33,523 nucleotides of DNA. It comes from an uncultured Eggerthellaceae bacterium. GTDB lineage: Bacteria > Actinomycetota > Coriobacteriia > Coriobacteriales > Eggerthellaceae. Location of the stretch: NCBI GenBank assembly GCA_903789415.1, contig CAIFEG010000003.1:1-33523 (forward strand), read 5' to 3'. How positions within the stretch are numbered: position 1 is the first letter of the stretch; each line of letters starts with the position of its first letter. Made by a program: the position numbers and the translations under genes. Below the pieces are notes generated by a model. That model was not told where the DNA came from. It saw only the letters and a list, made by a program, of their open reading frames with translations, and did no database searches. This document shows positions 7,916 through 15,521 of the stretch, in pieces.

Positions 7916-8503
7916 CTAAAGCACACCTTTGGTGGAAGGAATTTCGCCTTCGCGCCCCGGCTCAATGGCAACCGCCTGGGCCAGTGATCGCCCAAAGCTC
8001 TTGAACATTCCCTCCAGGATATGGTGGGTGTTTTGCCCGGCCAACTGTCTGATATGCAAGGTAATGTTTGCGTTTCGCACAAGTCCGGCCATGAATTCGC
8101 GCGCCAATTCGGTATCGAAATCCCCCACTTTTTGCGTGAGGTTTTCTAGTCGATAATCCAAAAATGCGCGACCGCTTATGTCCACCACGGTAAGAATAAG
8201 CGCTTCATCCATCGGCAGAATCTTTTCACCATAACGTGCTATGCCCGCACGATCGCCAAGCGCCTTGTTAAGCGCCTGACCCATGGTAATTCCCACATCT
8301 TCAACAAGGTGGTGGTAATCGACATATGTATCGCCCGATGCCTTGATGGTCAGATCAAATCTTCCATGAGAAGCAAAGAGGGTAAGCATATGGTCTAAAA
8401 ACCCACAGCTTGTCGAAACATCTGTCTTTCCGGTTCCGTCCAGGTTTAACTGCAGGTTGACCTTCGTTTCGGCGGTCTGTCTATCTATCTGTGCACTTCT
8501 CAT
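7916..8503 (-). CDS. hisB: Imidazoleglycerol-phosphate dehydratase HisB (monofunctional)
   Basis: This 195-residue manganese-dependent dehydratase would convert imidazole glycerol phosphate to imidazole acetol phosphate. Metal-binding histidine motifs are visible: GFLDHMLTLFASHGRFDL, then DYHHLVEDVGI, then NTHHILEGMFKSFGR. There is no N-terminal HAD phosphatase domain as in E. coli HisB, which agrees with a separate PHP phosphatase at the end of this locus. The frame extends to 8578, but I chose 8503. There the ATG overlaps the hisC stop as ATGA, AAGGAG (8515-8520) lies 11 bases upstream, and the length fits the family. The assignment is firm. Confidence 0.95.
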   Translation of the reverse strand: MRSAQIDRQTAETKVNLQLNLDGTGKTDVSTSCGFLDHMLTLFASHGRFDLTIKASGDTYVDYHHLVEDVGITMGQALNKALGDRAGIARYGEKILPMDEALILTVVDISGRAFLDYRLENLTQKVGDFDTELAREFMAGLVRNANITLHIRQLAGQNTHHILEGMFKSFGRSLAQAVAIEPGREGEIPSTKGVL

Positions 8504-9561
8504 TTTTCTACGATCTCCTTCAACGTGGCAACCAGCGTGTCCATCTGCTCCGGCGTTCCGATGGTGATGCGCACCCAATCGGCAATGCGAGGCTGATTCC
8601 AGTGGCGCACGAGAATTCCGCGCTGTTTTAGCTCGCGGTATATGTCTTCCCCAGCAAACCCGGGGACCTTAGCGAAAATGAAATTAGCTTTTGAAGGAAG
8701 GACTGTTGCTCCCAACGCCGAAAGCGCTTTTTCGGTCTGTTCCCTGGTCGCCTCAATTTTCTTACAATTTGCGGCGTAGTAACCGTTTTCATCGATGGCG
8801 GCTTCGGCCAGAATCAGCGAAAGTGCGTTTACGTTGTACGGATTTGTGGAGTACTGGATCATCTCCAGGTCGCGAATGACGCTTGCATTGCCGATCGCAA
8901 AGCCCAGTCTGCCTCCGGCAAAGCTGCGCGATTTGGAGAACGTCTGGGACACCAGCACGTTATCAAATTCCTTGATCAACGGCACCGATGTTTCCGCCCC
9001 AAAATCCACGTATGCCTCATCTACCAACACGATGCGGTCGGTATTCGCCTTAGCAATTTTTGCGATGTCGTCGAGCCCCAGCGCAAGCCCCGTAGGAGCA
9101 TTCGGGTTAGGAATGACCACATTGGCAGGTTCTGCACAAAACGCATCAACGTCTATCGTCATGTCATCTGCCAGCGGCACTTCGCGGTAATTGATGCCAT
9201 GAAGTGCAGCGATGACCTTGTAGAAGCTATAGGTGATATCCGGAAACAGCAGGGTTTCGTCATCATCGGTGAAGGCTAGAAACGCGAAATTGAGGATTTC
9301 ATCTGAGCCGTTGCTCAAGAAAACGTTCTCTTCGTTGACGCCATAGAGCTTCGCAATCTTTGTTTTCAGGCGATGTCCCGTAGGGTCAGGGTACAGACGA
9401 AGGCGCTCCATGTCGGTCTCTTTTAAGGCTTTGACCACCCCCGGTGCCGGAGGATACGGAGATTCATTCGTGTTCAGCTTGATGTATTCACGATCCTGCG
9501 GCTGTTCACCGGGAGTATAAGCCTCGAAATCCTGATAGCGTTTCCTTAGGAATCTGCTCAT
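8500..9561 (-). CDS. hisC: Histidinol-phosphate aminotransferase HisC
   Basis: This 353-residue PLP-dependent class II aminotransferase would transfer an amino group from glutamate to imidazole acetol phosphate. The expected motifs occur in order: LNTNESPYPP near the N-terminus, SNGSDEIL for cofactor phosphate binding, PNPNAPTG, VDEAYVDF, and the Schiff-base lysine Lys210 in SQTFSKSRSFAGGRLGFA. The C-terminal GILVRHW and WVRITIGT segments match HisC. An AAGGAG ribosome binding site precedes the ATG. It lies 42 bp after hisD and overlaps hisB. Bacteria may also use HisC for tyrosine and phenylalanine transamination, but the operon makes histidine the main role. Confidence 0.95.
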   Translation of the reverse strand: MSRFLRKRYQDFEAYTPGEQPQDREYIKLNTNESPYPPAPGVVKALKETDMERLRLYPDPTGHRLKTKIAKLYGVNEENVFLSNGSDEILNFAFLAFTDDDETLLFPDITYSFYKVIAALHGINYREVPLADDMTIDVDAFCAEPANVVIPNPNAPTGLALGLDDIAKIAKANTDRIVLVDEAYVDFGAETSVPLIKEFDNVLVSQTFSKSRSFAGGRLGFAIGNASVIRDLEMIQYSTNPYNVNALSLILAEAAIDENGYYAANCKKIEATREQTEKALSALGATVLPSKANFIFAKVPGFAGEDIYRELKQRGILVRHWNQPRIADWVRITIGTPEQMDTLVATLKEIVEK

Positions 9562-9603
9562 CGCAACTCCTTCTGCCTTTCCTTCTTGAGCGCTTGTACC
9601 GCG

Positions 9604-10878
9604 TTAACGGTTGTTACTACGAATCAGTGCGCTGCGAGCGTGGCCACTTAGGCCTTCCGCCTCAGCAAAGCGGGCAATCTTTTCCGCTGCGGCATCAAGG
9701 GCATCAGGCGTGTAGTAGGAATACTGCATGCGCTTGACGAAATCATCCACGCCGAGTGGGCTCGAGAATACCGCTGTTCCGCTTGTTGGCAGCGTGTGAT
9801 TTGGACCCGCATAATAGTCGCCCAAAGCCTCCGGACAATCGCGACCCAAGAAGACCGATCCCGCATTTTTGACCTCTTCGAGATACTTAAACGGATCGTC
9901 GACGCACAGTTCGAGGTGTTCAGGGGCAATTTCGTTGGCAACATCGATCGCCTTGTCAAGATTGTCCGTAACAATGATTTTCCCGTTGTGCTCGATCGAC
10001 GCGCCCGCGATTTCTTTACGCGGCAAGACCGACAGTTGTTTATCCACTTCAGCTTGCACCTTTTTGGCGAAATCAGCCGAGTCGGTGATCAACACCGCAC
10101 TGGCATACTTGTCGTGTTCCGCCTGAGAGAGCAGATCGGCCGCCAAAAAGTCGGGGCGCGTTTTATCGTCGGCAACGACCAAAATCTCGGAAGGACCAGC
10201 GATCATATCGATAGCCACCTGACCAAAGACCTGCTTTTTCGCCTCGGCGACAAATGCATTACCGGGGCCGACGATCTTGAAGACGCGTGGCACGGTTTCG
10301 GTTCCATAGGCCAAAGCCGCGATAGCCTGCGCACCCCCAACCTTAAAAATCTGGGTCACACCAGCGATGTGAGCAGCCGCTAAGATGTTCGGGTTCACCT
10401 TGCCACCCGTGGCAGGGGTAGTCATGACAATCTCTGAGCAACCAGCCAGTTTTGCGGGAATGACGTCCATCAGCACGGTGGAAGGATATGCTGCTGTACC
10501 ACCAGGCACATAGACGCCCACCTTTTCAATCGGCATGACTTTCTGCCCCAGGACCACACCGTTTTCCTCTTTAAGTTCGAAGCCCTCGCGCACTTGATTG
10601 CTGTGGAAGCGACGAATGTTTTCGGCGGATTCTTTGATCACGTCGAGCAGTTTTGGATCGACCGTCTCAAACGCTTCATCGATTTCTTCTTTGCTTACCT
10701 TGAAGTCGTCCTGGTCGTAGTGATCGAACTTCGCGTTGTATTTTCTGATCGCGGCATCCCCGTTTTCACGAACGTCCGCGATGATATCTTTAACCGTATC
10801 CTCAACATCGGCGGGCATGGTGTTCCGCTTGAAGATCTCTTGTTTCTTGTCATCACTGTATTTCATTATGCGCATCAT
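9604..10878 (-). CDS. hisD: Histidinol dehydrogenase HisD
   Basis: This 424-residue zinc enzyme would carry out the last two steps, oxidising L-histidinol through the aldehyde to L-histidine with two NAD+. Family landmarks are visible: VYVPGGTAAYPSTVLM, a KVGGAQAIAALAYGT segment, the signature KIVGPGNAFVAEAKKQVFG, DMIAGPSEILVVAD, an AEHD motif, a second HLELCVDD motif and the C-terminal SGHARSAL. Length is normal. The start at 10878 has AAAGGA upstream. Internal ATGs at codons 2 and 5 would change little. It stands 53 bp after the HisZ-HisG fusion, the second widest gap in the operon. Confidence 0.96.
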   Translation of the reverse strand: MMRIMKYSDDKKQEIFKRNTMPADVEDTVKDIIADVRENGDAAIRKYNAKFDHYDQDDFKVSKEEIDEAFETVDPKLLDVIKESAENIRRFHSNQVREGFELKEENGVVLGQKVMPIEKVGVYVPGGTAAYPSTVLMDVIPAKLAGCSEIVMTTPATGGKVNPNILAAAHIAGVTQIFKVGGAQAIAALAYGTETVPRVFKIVGPGNAFVAEAKKQVFGQVAIDMIAGPSEILVVADDKTRPDFLAADLLSQAEHDKYASAVLITDSADFAKKVQAEVDKQLSVLPRKEIAGASIEHNGKIIVTDNLDKAIDVANEIAPEHLELCVDDPFKYLEEVKNAGSVFLGRDCPEALGDYYAGPNHTLPTSGTAVFSSPLGVDDFVKRMQYSYYTPDALDAAAEKIARFAEAEGLSGHARSALIRSNNR

Positions 10879-10931
10879 GAGCTGGTCCTTTCTGCCGTAT
10901 GCTGTGCTTTGTACCTATGTATGCGTTATGC

Positions 10932-12575
10932 CTATTTAGTATCTCGAGCTTTCGCCAAAGCTGAAACGATGGTTTCAATTTCTGCCGACTTAAAGTTGTA
11001 GATCGCTTTGTTTGCGATGAAGCGGGCACTGATGTCCACGATTTTTTCTTTTTCTTCCAGGTTGTTTGCGCGAAGCGTGTTGCCGGTCTCCACGATATCC
11101 ACGATGACGTCGGAAAGTCCCAACAGCGGCGCGATCTCGATTGAGCCGTTCAGCTTGATAATGTCAATGTCGCGACTACGCTCGCCGTAATAATTGGAAG
11201 CGATGCGTGGGAACTTCGTCGCTACACGAAGCGTCTGGTCGGTATCTTCTTCCCATCCTTTTGGCGCGGCAACCATCATGTGACATTTCCCGATGCCCAA
11301 ATCCAGAAGTTCGTAGACATCGTTTCCGCCTTCAAGTAGCACGTCTTTGCCTACGATGCCTACATCGGCGGCACCTCGTTCAACATAAATAGCCACATCA
11401 GAAGGTTTAACCCAGAAGAAACTGATGCCCGCGTCACGGTTCGTAAAAATAAGCTTACGACCGGGATTTAAAAGCTCAGGCGCCTCATAACCTGCAGCCG
11501 CAAACATGTGATAAACCTGCTCGCCTAAACGGCCCTTCGGAAGTGCCACATTGATCATCTGCTTGCCTGGGCGCGACCCGTTTGGCTGACCGTCCGTCTC
11601 ACTTGTGCCGATGATCGCCGGGCTTGTTGCCGGCTTTGAAGCTCGTCCGTTTTCTTCCAGCAACGAGATATCGACAGAAAAGCCGATTGCTCCGCCCCGC
11701 TTCCCCATCTTTTTCATGAGGTTATCGTAGCGGCCACCGGAAAGTACATCGTACGGGACGCCCTTGACGAATCCTTGGAAGATCACGCCATCGTAGTAGC
11801 CCATATCATTGACCATGGAGAAGTCAAAGCGAATGGTTCCGTGCCGGGCAAGTCCATTCTCTTTTAAGGAACTATGGATTCGGCGAAGCTCCTGAACTGC
11901 CGCTTCCATCTCTTGGTTCATCGACAGATCTTCGATAGAATCAAGCACTTCATCCATAGTGCCGCTGATGGTGATGAGCTCCTGCAACTTGTCGATCATG
12001 AACTTGCTGACGCCGTGATCCTTGCAAATTGCCGCAGCCGTGTGAAAATTCTTGTTTCCCACAGCTTTCAGAACATTTTCCTCAACCTCACCTGGCAAAC
12101 CGAGGATAGAAACAAAACCACGAACAATACCCATGTGAGAGATCGTAAGGACATAATTATCCGAAATGGATTTCAGGCTTTTTACCGCCAGCTGCATCAC
12201 TTCAAAAACATGATCTTCGGTAAGATCACCGATGCACTCGATGCCGGTCTGGTCGATTTCGCGAAAATCTCCACTGCCACGACTCGTGCGATATACCTGG
12301 TCATCGTAGCAATACCGTTCAACCGTATGCGGCGTATACTGGCTGTTCTTCGCGATAGATAGGGTAACGTCAGGCTTTAAGGCCATGATTCGTCCATGAT
12401 TATCGGTAAACGTGATGATTCCATCATTGCCGAGAAAGTCTCTGTTCTGACTATAGAGCTGGTAGTCTTCAAACTTTCCCGTCTTGAAAAGCTGGTAACC
12501 ATTGCTCCGGTACAGATCCCTTAAATCATATATGGCTTTTTCGCTTCTACTGAGAATGGACGCATAATCCTTCAT
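10932..12575 (-). CDS. hisZG: HisZ-HisG fusion: ATP phosphoribosyltransferase, regulatory and catalytic parts in one chain
   Basis: This 547-residue open frame joins two normally separate subunits of the first enzyme of the pathway. Residues 1 to about 310 resemble HisZ, a histidyl-tRNA-synthetase-like protein, with the motif-2-like stretch YRTSRGSGDFREIDQTGIE and GVPYDVLSGGRYDNLMKKMG. Residues 340-547 are a short-form HisG beginning INVALPKGRLGEQVYHMF, with GIVGKDVL and the C-terminal SDVIVDIVETGNTLRANNL for PRPP binding. The linker (about 311-339) is Ser/Pro/Gly-rich. Short HisG lacks its own histidine-sensing domain and needs HisZ, so a tethered pair makes sense. An ATG at codon 340 (11558) has no convincing ribosome binding site. 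The start overlaps the upstream stop as TAATG, with GGAG nearby. Confidence 0.92.
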   Translation of the reverse strand: MKDYASILSRSEKAIYDLRDLYRSNGYQLFKTGKFEDYQLYSQNRDFLGNDGIITFTDNHGRIMALKPDVTLSIAKNSQYTPHTVERYCYDDQVYRTSRGSGDFREIDQTGIECIGDLTEDHVFEVMQLAVKSLKSISDNYVLTISHMGIVRGFVSILGLPGEVEENVLKAVGNKNFHTAAAICKDHGVSKFMIDKLQELITISGTMDEVLDSIEDLSMNQEMEAAVQELRRIHSSLKENGLARHGTIRFDFSMVNDMGYYDGVIFQGFVKGVPYDVLSGGRYDNLMKKMGKRGGAIGFSVDISLLEENGRASKPATSPAIIGTSETDGQPNGSRPGKQMINVALPKGRLGEQVYHMFAAAGYEAPELLNPGRKLIFTNRDAGISFFWVKPSDVAIYVERGAADVGIVGKDVLLEGGNDVYELLDLGIGKCHMMVAAPKGWEEDTDQTLRVATKFPRIASNYYGERSRDIDIIKLNGSIEIAPLLGLSDVIVDIVETGNTLRANNLEEKEKIVDISARFIANKAIYNFKSAEIETIVSALAKARDTK

Positions 12576-12904
12576 TATTCATTCTCCAACCTGTCCAAAA
12601 CCATACGGTAGCCACCCGGGCCGTAATTTAGGCAGCGATTGACGCGGCTGATGGTAGTTGAGCTCATGCCGGTCTCCTGGCTAATTTCGTTGAAAACTTT
12701 GCCGCTGGAAAGCATTTTTGCTACCTCGAGCCGACGAATAAGATCGTTGAACTCGCTAATGGTGCACACATCCTGGAAAAATGCATCACATTCCTCAGGA
12801 TTTTTCAGGGAGAGCACAGCTTTATAGAAATTTTCTTTGTAGTCTTTTTCCTTCTCGCCTTTGCTCGTGGCCTCTTTCCGAGAATTTTGCTTTTCTTTTT
12901 CCAT
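12575..12904 (-). CDS. YerC/YecD family TrpR-like DNA-binding protein, probable his operon regulator
   Basis: This 109-residue protein has a highly charged Lys/Glu N-terminus followed by a TrpR-like helix-turn-helix. The diagnostic stretch runs from NFYKAVLSLKNPEECDAFF through SEFNDLIRRLEVAKML to EISQETGMSSTTISRVNRCLNYG. YerC-type TrpR homologues have been linked to control of histidine genes in Gram-positive bacteria, and here the gene heads the his operon. It overlaps the hisZG start by one base (TAATG). The frame can be extended to a TTG at 12937, but the ATG at 12904 is preferred, with a GGAAGG run about 10 bases upstream. Probable function is histidine-responsive repression of its own operon, which is inference from family and position. 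Confidence 0.85.
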   Translation of the reverse strand: MEKEKQNSRKEATSKGEKEKDYKENFYKAVLSLKNPEECDAFFQDVCTISEFNDLIRRLEVAKMLSSGKVFNEISQETGMSSTTISRVNRCLNYGPGGYRMVLDRLENE

Positions 12905-13119
12905 CTTGCGCTTGCCTTCCCGTAATGCTTTTCTCAATAGCGAGACAACTTGCTTTTGTTGATACTATCTACTGAAGCTGCTGACGTTGCCTGTTGCCTT
13001 TATCTGATTTCTCGTTCTTGATGCTTTGATACGTTATCACTCTACTGTGCTAAAGTACACACGCACAGAGCAGAGCTACACAGATCCACCACAGTTTCGA
13101 TGATCTTGAGCACGCCGAA
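12905..13119 (-). promoter_or_regulatory. Upstream region of the histidine operon with candidate promoter and operators
   Basis: This stretch lies upstream of the regulator gene. On the minus strand, a weak TTTAGC and TATCAA pair with a 17-bp spacer could be a promoter. Its -10 box overlaps a perfect inverted repeat, TGATA-CGT-TATCA (13027-13039 on the plus strand). A second, nearly matching site, TGATA-C-TATCT, lies at 12960-12970, closer to the gene. Two copies of one inverted half-site make these candidate operators for the TrpR-like regulator. No T-box or His-rich leader peptide was recognised. Confidence 0.35.
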
Positions 13120-13218
13120 CATGGCATACGCCCGTTTCATGGCGTTTACCCGTTTCATGGCGTTTATCCGTTTCATGGCATTCGTCCGGTTTATTCGCTT
13201 TATGGCATTCGTCCGTTT
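13120..13218. repeat. 18-bp tandem repeat array, five units
   Basis: Units starting CATGGC or TATGGC lie at 13120, 13138, 13156, 13174 and 13201. Their common pattern is CATGGC-N5-CCGTTT with modest variation, and a 9-bp fragment (13192-13200) interrupts before the last unit. The array lies in the non-coding gap between the divergent his operon and the GT2 gene. Minus-strand frames through it read as repeated hexapeptides, but I do not regard them as genes. Confidence 0.85.
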
Positions 13219-13342
13219 TCCTCTCTGAGAATTGCGAGAAATAGGGACTAATTGTTGCTCCACGCACATAGGATTTTCGAAAAGCTTGTGCGAAATATCC
13301 ACGTGTATCCGTACAATATGGCAAGAACGATATACTAACGAA

Positions 13343-13362
13343 GAGCATTACCGCCAATGCTC
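13343..13362 (+). promoter_or_regulatory. Hairpin in the leader of the glycosyltransferase gene
   Basis: GAGCATT and AATGCTC form a perfect 7-bp inverted repeat around a 6-base loop, about 44 bases before the GT2 start codon. It is not followed by a T-run, so it is more likely an operator or leader hairpin than a terminator. A TATACT at about 13331-13336 just upstream could be a -10 box, but no good -35 box was found. Confidence 0.3.
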
Positions 13363-13405
13363 ACGTTTGATCGCATTAATTGCCAATATTGATCAGGAAG
13401 TTTTT

Positions 13406-14407
13406 ATGGCTACAACATCGCAACAACACTACACCGCTGCCGATATTGATGGCAGTGTTGCAGTTCTAATTCCTTGTTACAACGAGGCAGTTACTATTGC
13501 AAAAGTCGTTGACGATTTTAAGCGCGAATTACCAAACGCAACCATTTATGTGTATGACAATAATTCCACCGACAACACTGCCCAAATTGCACGCGAACAC
13601 GGTGCCGTTGTACGCCATGAGAGCCGCCAAGGCAAAGGCAATGTTGTACGCCAAATGGTTCGAGACATTGATGCCGATTACTACTTGATGGTCGATGGCG
13701 ATGACACCTATCCTGCAGAATCGGCTGTGGATTTGCTCATGCCCCTTGTGAACGACGAAGCCGATATGTCTGTTGGCGACCGACTTTCAAATGGCAGTTA
13801 TGGAAAAGAAAATAATCGAGCATTCCATGGGATGGGCAATAATCTCGTTCGCTGGCTCATCAAAGTTATTTACGGGTTTAGTTTCACCGATGTAATGACG
13901 GGCTATCGCGCGTTTAACGAAGTGTTCGCAAAAACCATGCCCGTCATCCGCAGCGGTTTTGAGATTGAAACCGAACTCTCTATTCATGCAGTTGACAAGC
14001 GTTGGAGAATCGCTCAGATTCCTATTCAATATCGTGACCGTCCAGAAGGAAGCTTCTCAAAACTTTCCACGTTTAGTGATGGATGGAAAGTACTTAAATG
14101 CATCGGCAGCTTATTTAAAGATTATCGTCCCATGACACTGTTTGGAATTGTGGGTTTAATACTGGTGATCATTGGACTGTGCGTTGGTATTCCAGTGATT
14201 GCCGAGTTCAATGTCACGAGACTCGTACCACGTCTTCCATCTGCACTTCTGGCCGTGGCGATTGTATTCTGCGGACTTATGAGTTTTGTTTGCGGACTCA
14301 TCTTGGACACAAACGTGAAGAATAACCGAAAGAGTTACGAGATCCAGGTCACACGCGCATACGAAATTTACGGCAAAACCATCAACGCGAAAAAACAAGA
14401 TAAATAA
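13406..14407 (+). CDS. GT2 family glycosyltransferase, DPM1-like with C-terminal membrane anchor
   Basis: This 333-residue protein has an N-terminal GT-A domain and two C-terminal membrane helices (about 244-266 and 277-300). It belongs to the group that moves a sugar from a nucleotide sugar to a polyprenyl phosphate or related acceptor. Visible motifs are VLIPCYNEAVTI (residues 19-30), the nucleotide-site YDNNSTDNTA, the metal-binding DGD at 97-99, and TGYRAFN. The frame opens earlier at 13232, but the start at 13406 is chosen for AGGAAG 5 bases upstream and a normal N-terminus. It stands alone, so donor and acceptor are unknown. A probable role is in envelope glycan or lipid-linked sugar synthesis at the inner membrane face. 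Confidence 0.87.
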   Translation: MATTSQQHYTAADIDGSVAVLIPCYNEAVTIAKVVDDFKRELPNATIYVYDNNSTDNTAQIAREHGAVVRHESRQGKGNVVRQMVRDIDADYYLMVDGDDTYPAESAVDLLMPLVNDEADMSVGDRLSNGSYGKENNRAFHGMGNNLVRWLIKVIYGFSFTDVMTGYRAFNEVFAKTMPVIRSGFEIETELSIHAVDKRWRIAQIPIQYRDRPEGSFSKLSTFSDGWKVLKCIGSLFKDYRPMTLFGIVGLILVIIGLCVGIPVIAEFNVTRLVPRLPSALLAVAIVFCGLMSFVCGLILDTNVKNNRKSYEIQVTRAYEIYGKTINAKKQDK

Positions 14408-14413
14408 TTGTGA

Positions 14414-14488
14414 CGCCACATGCAGGGTGCAACGCTTTTCAGGCTGCAACGTTTCTTTATGTGTTGATCTGTTATGTGGCGCTTTTTT
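14414..14488 (+). terminator. Probable intrinsic terminator after the glycosyltransferase gene
   Basis: CGCCACAT (14414-14421) pairs perfectly with ATGTGGCG (14474-14481). The second arm is followed by C and then six T residues (14483-14488). The loop is long (52 bases), which weakens the call, but the T-run placement after the stem and the position just past the gene stop fit a terminator. It would act on the plus strand only. Confidence 0.45.
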
Positions 14489-14535
14489 ATGTGTTGTCCT
14501 TTTGTGTAGCCCTTATGCATGCCGCAGTCTGTGCG

Positions 14536-15435
14536 TTATGCCCTCGCCTGCGGCGCGTGATTCATCTCTTGCGCAAGTAGATTCCGCACGTTATCTCGGT
14601 ATTCAGGGCGTATCAAGTAGTAGCACAGCGATTCAACTTGTGTTTGGAACACGGTACCCCGCCCTACAATCTTAAATGCACTGATGCCATACCGCTGGTG
14701 GATCTCCTGCACTTCTTCGCAGGTAAATTGCGTTGGATGACCAGGCTTATGGTCAAAGAAATCGGGACGATTTGCCCTGCACGCAAACGGCTCAATGGTG
14801 CCTTGTAATTGATTTAAACTGTTGTGCTTATAATGTTCCTGCCGGTACGGACAGTGTGGCATGCAAAATTCGTTTACCATGACCTCGAGTTTTTCAGGAT
14901 GAGCAACCTTGCGCAAAAACGAATCATCCTTGTTGTGATTGTAATCAAGCACCACCCAATCATAGTGATCAAGCATGCGATTAAGCTCATCGACGCCCGA
15001 AAGCGCCCGCGTCGTCGAAAGAATGATGGGCATGTGATAGGTGGAACGAATATAGTCACCTATCTCATCGGCATAGACAATGACCTGACCATGGTGACGC
15101 GATGCAGCTTCAAGAATCGTGTGTACATACGGGTCTTTGAGAGAATTCAGATCAGCAAACATGTTGGTAAACGTCAGCCGCGGCTTGATTCCGTATTCAT
15201 CAAGCACGGAAAACGTCCATTCAATGCGCTCAGCGGACCAGCGTGGTTGAATGTAGGTACGACCACCATTTAAGGGGCAATCGGGGAAATTCCCGTATAT
15301 TTCTGCAATGGTGACGTCAGGCTGTGCCCAATCAGGATGCGCCGCCATGACTCGGGCGAAAAACAAGTTCAGCCCAAGGCCTTGCGTAAAATCTGGAATT
15401 TCATACGAGATCATCTCTACGCCTTTCCCTCGCAT
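14536..15435 (-). CDS. U32-peptidase-like barrel protein of unknown function
   Basis: I do not recognise a specific function for this 299-residue soluble protein. The fold pattern of alternating strands and helices, the segment KLEVMVNEFCMPHCPYRQEHY, and a later cysteine in PFACRANRPDF recall the U32 'peptidase' group (YhbU/YhbV, UbiU/UbiV). Members of that group hold a 4Fe-4S cluster and act in oxygen-independent hydroxylation or RNA modification. The cysteines in CMPHC plus one or two others could form such a cluster, which is inference. The start is uncertain. The ATG at codon 8 (15414) also has AAAGG at good spacing. It is the last gene of the minus-strand respiratory accessory run, 86 bp after the four-cluster ferredoxin, so membership of that operon is likely but not certain. 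Confidence 0.6.
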   Translation of the reverse strand: MRGKGVEMISYEIPDFTQGLGLNLFFARVMAAHPDWAQPDVTIAEIYGNFPDCPLNGGRTYIQPRWSAERIEWTFSVLDEYGIKPRLTFTNMFADLNSLKDPYVHTILEAASRHHGQVIVYADEIGDYIRSTYHMPIILSTTRALSGVDELNRMLDHYDWVVLDYNHNKDDSFLRKVAHPEKLEVMVNEFCMPHCPYRQEHYKHNSLNQLQGTIEPFACRANRPDFFDHKPGHPTQFTCEEVQEIHQRYGISAFKIVGRGTVFQTQVESLCYYLIRPEYRDNVRNLLAQEMNHAPQARA

Positions 15436-15521
15436 CCTGACGTTTCCCTTTCATAAATGCACGCTTTTTCGAGATTGCTATTTTCTGCCATTGTTCAGCG
15501 CACGAATCAGCTACAAGGCGC

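Noticed and set aside
13120-13218. Possible CRISPR array.
   Set aside because: Units are directly adjacent with no unique spacers, the unit is only 18 bp, and no cas genes are in the window. The same applies to the 4846-5001 array.
13042-13357. Two minus-strand open frames with repeated hexapeptides (Asn-Ala-Met-Lys-Arg type and His-Glu-Thr type).
   Set aside because: Both are translations of the same 18-bp DNA repeat in different frames. Neither has a ribosome binding site or recognisable domain, and they occupy the promoter region.
13232-13405. N-terminal extension of the GT2 glycosyltransferase.
   Set aside because: The extra 58 residues are not GT-like, and the region holds a hairpin. 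AGGAAG supports the start at 13406.
12905-13405. T-box or histidine leader peptide for the his operon.
   Set aside because: I found no T-box core sequence and no short frame with a run of His codons on the minus strand. The TrpR-like regulator offers a simpler explanation.
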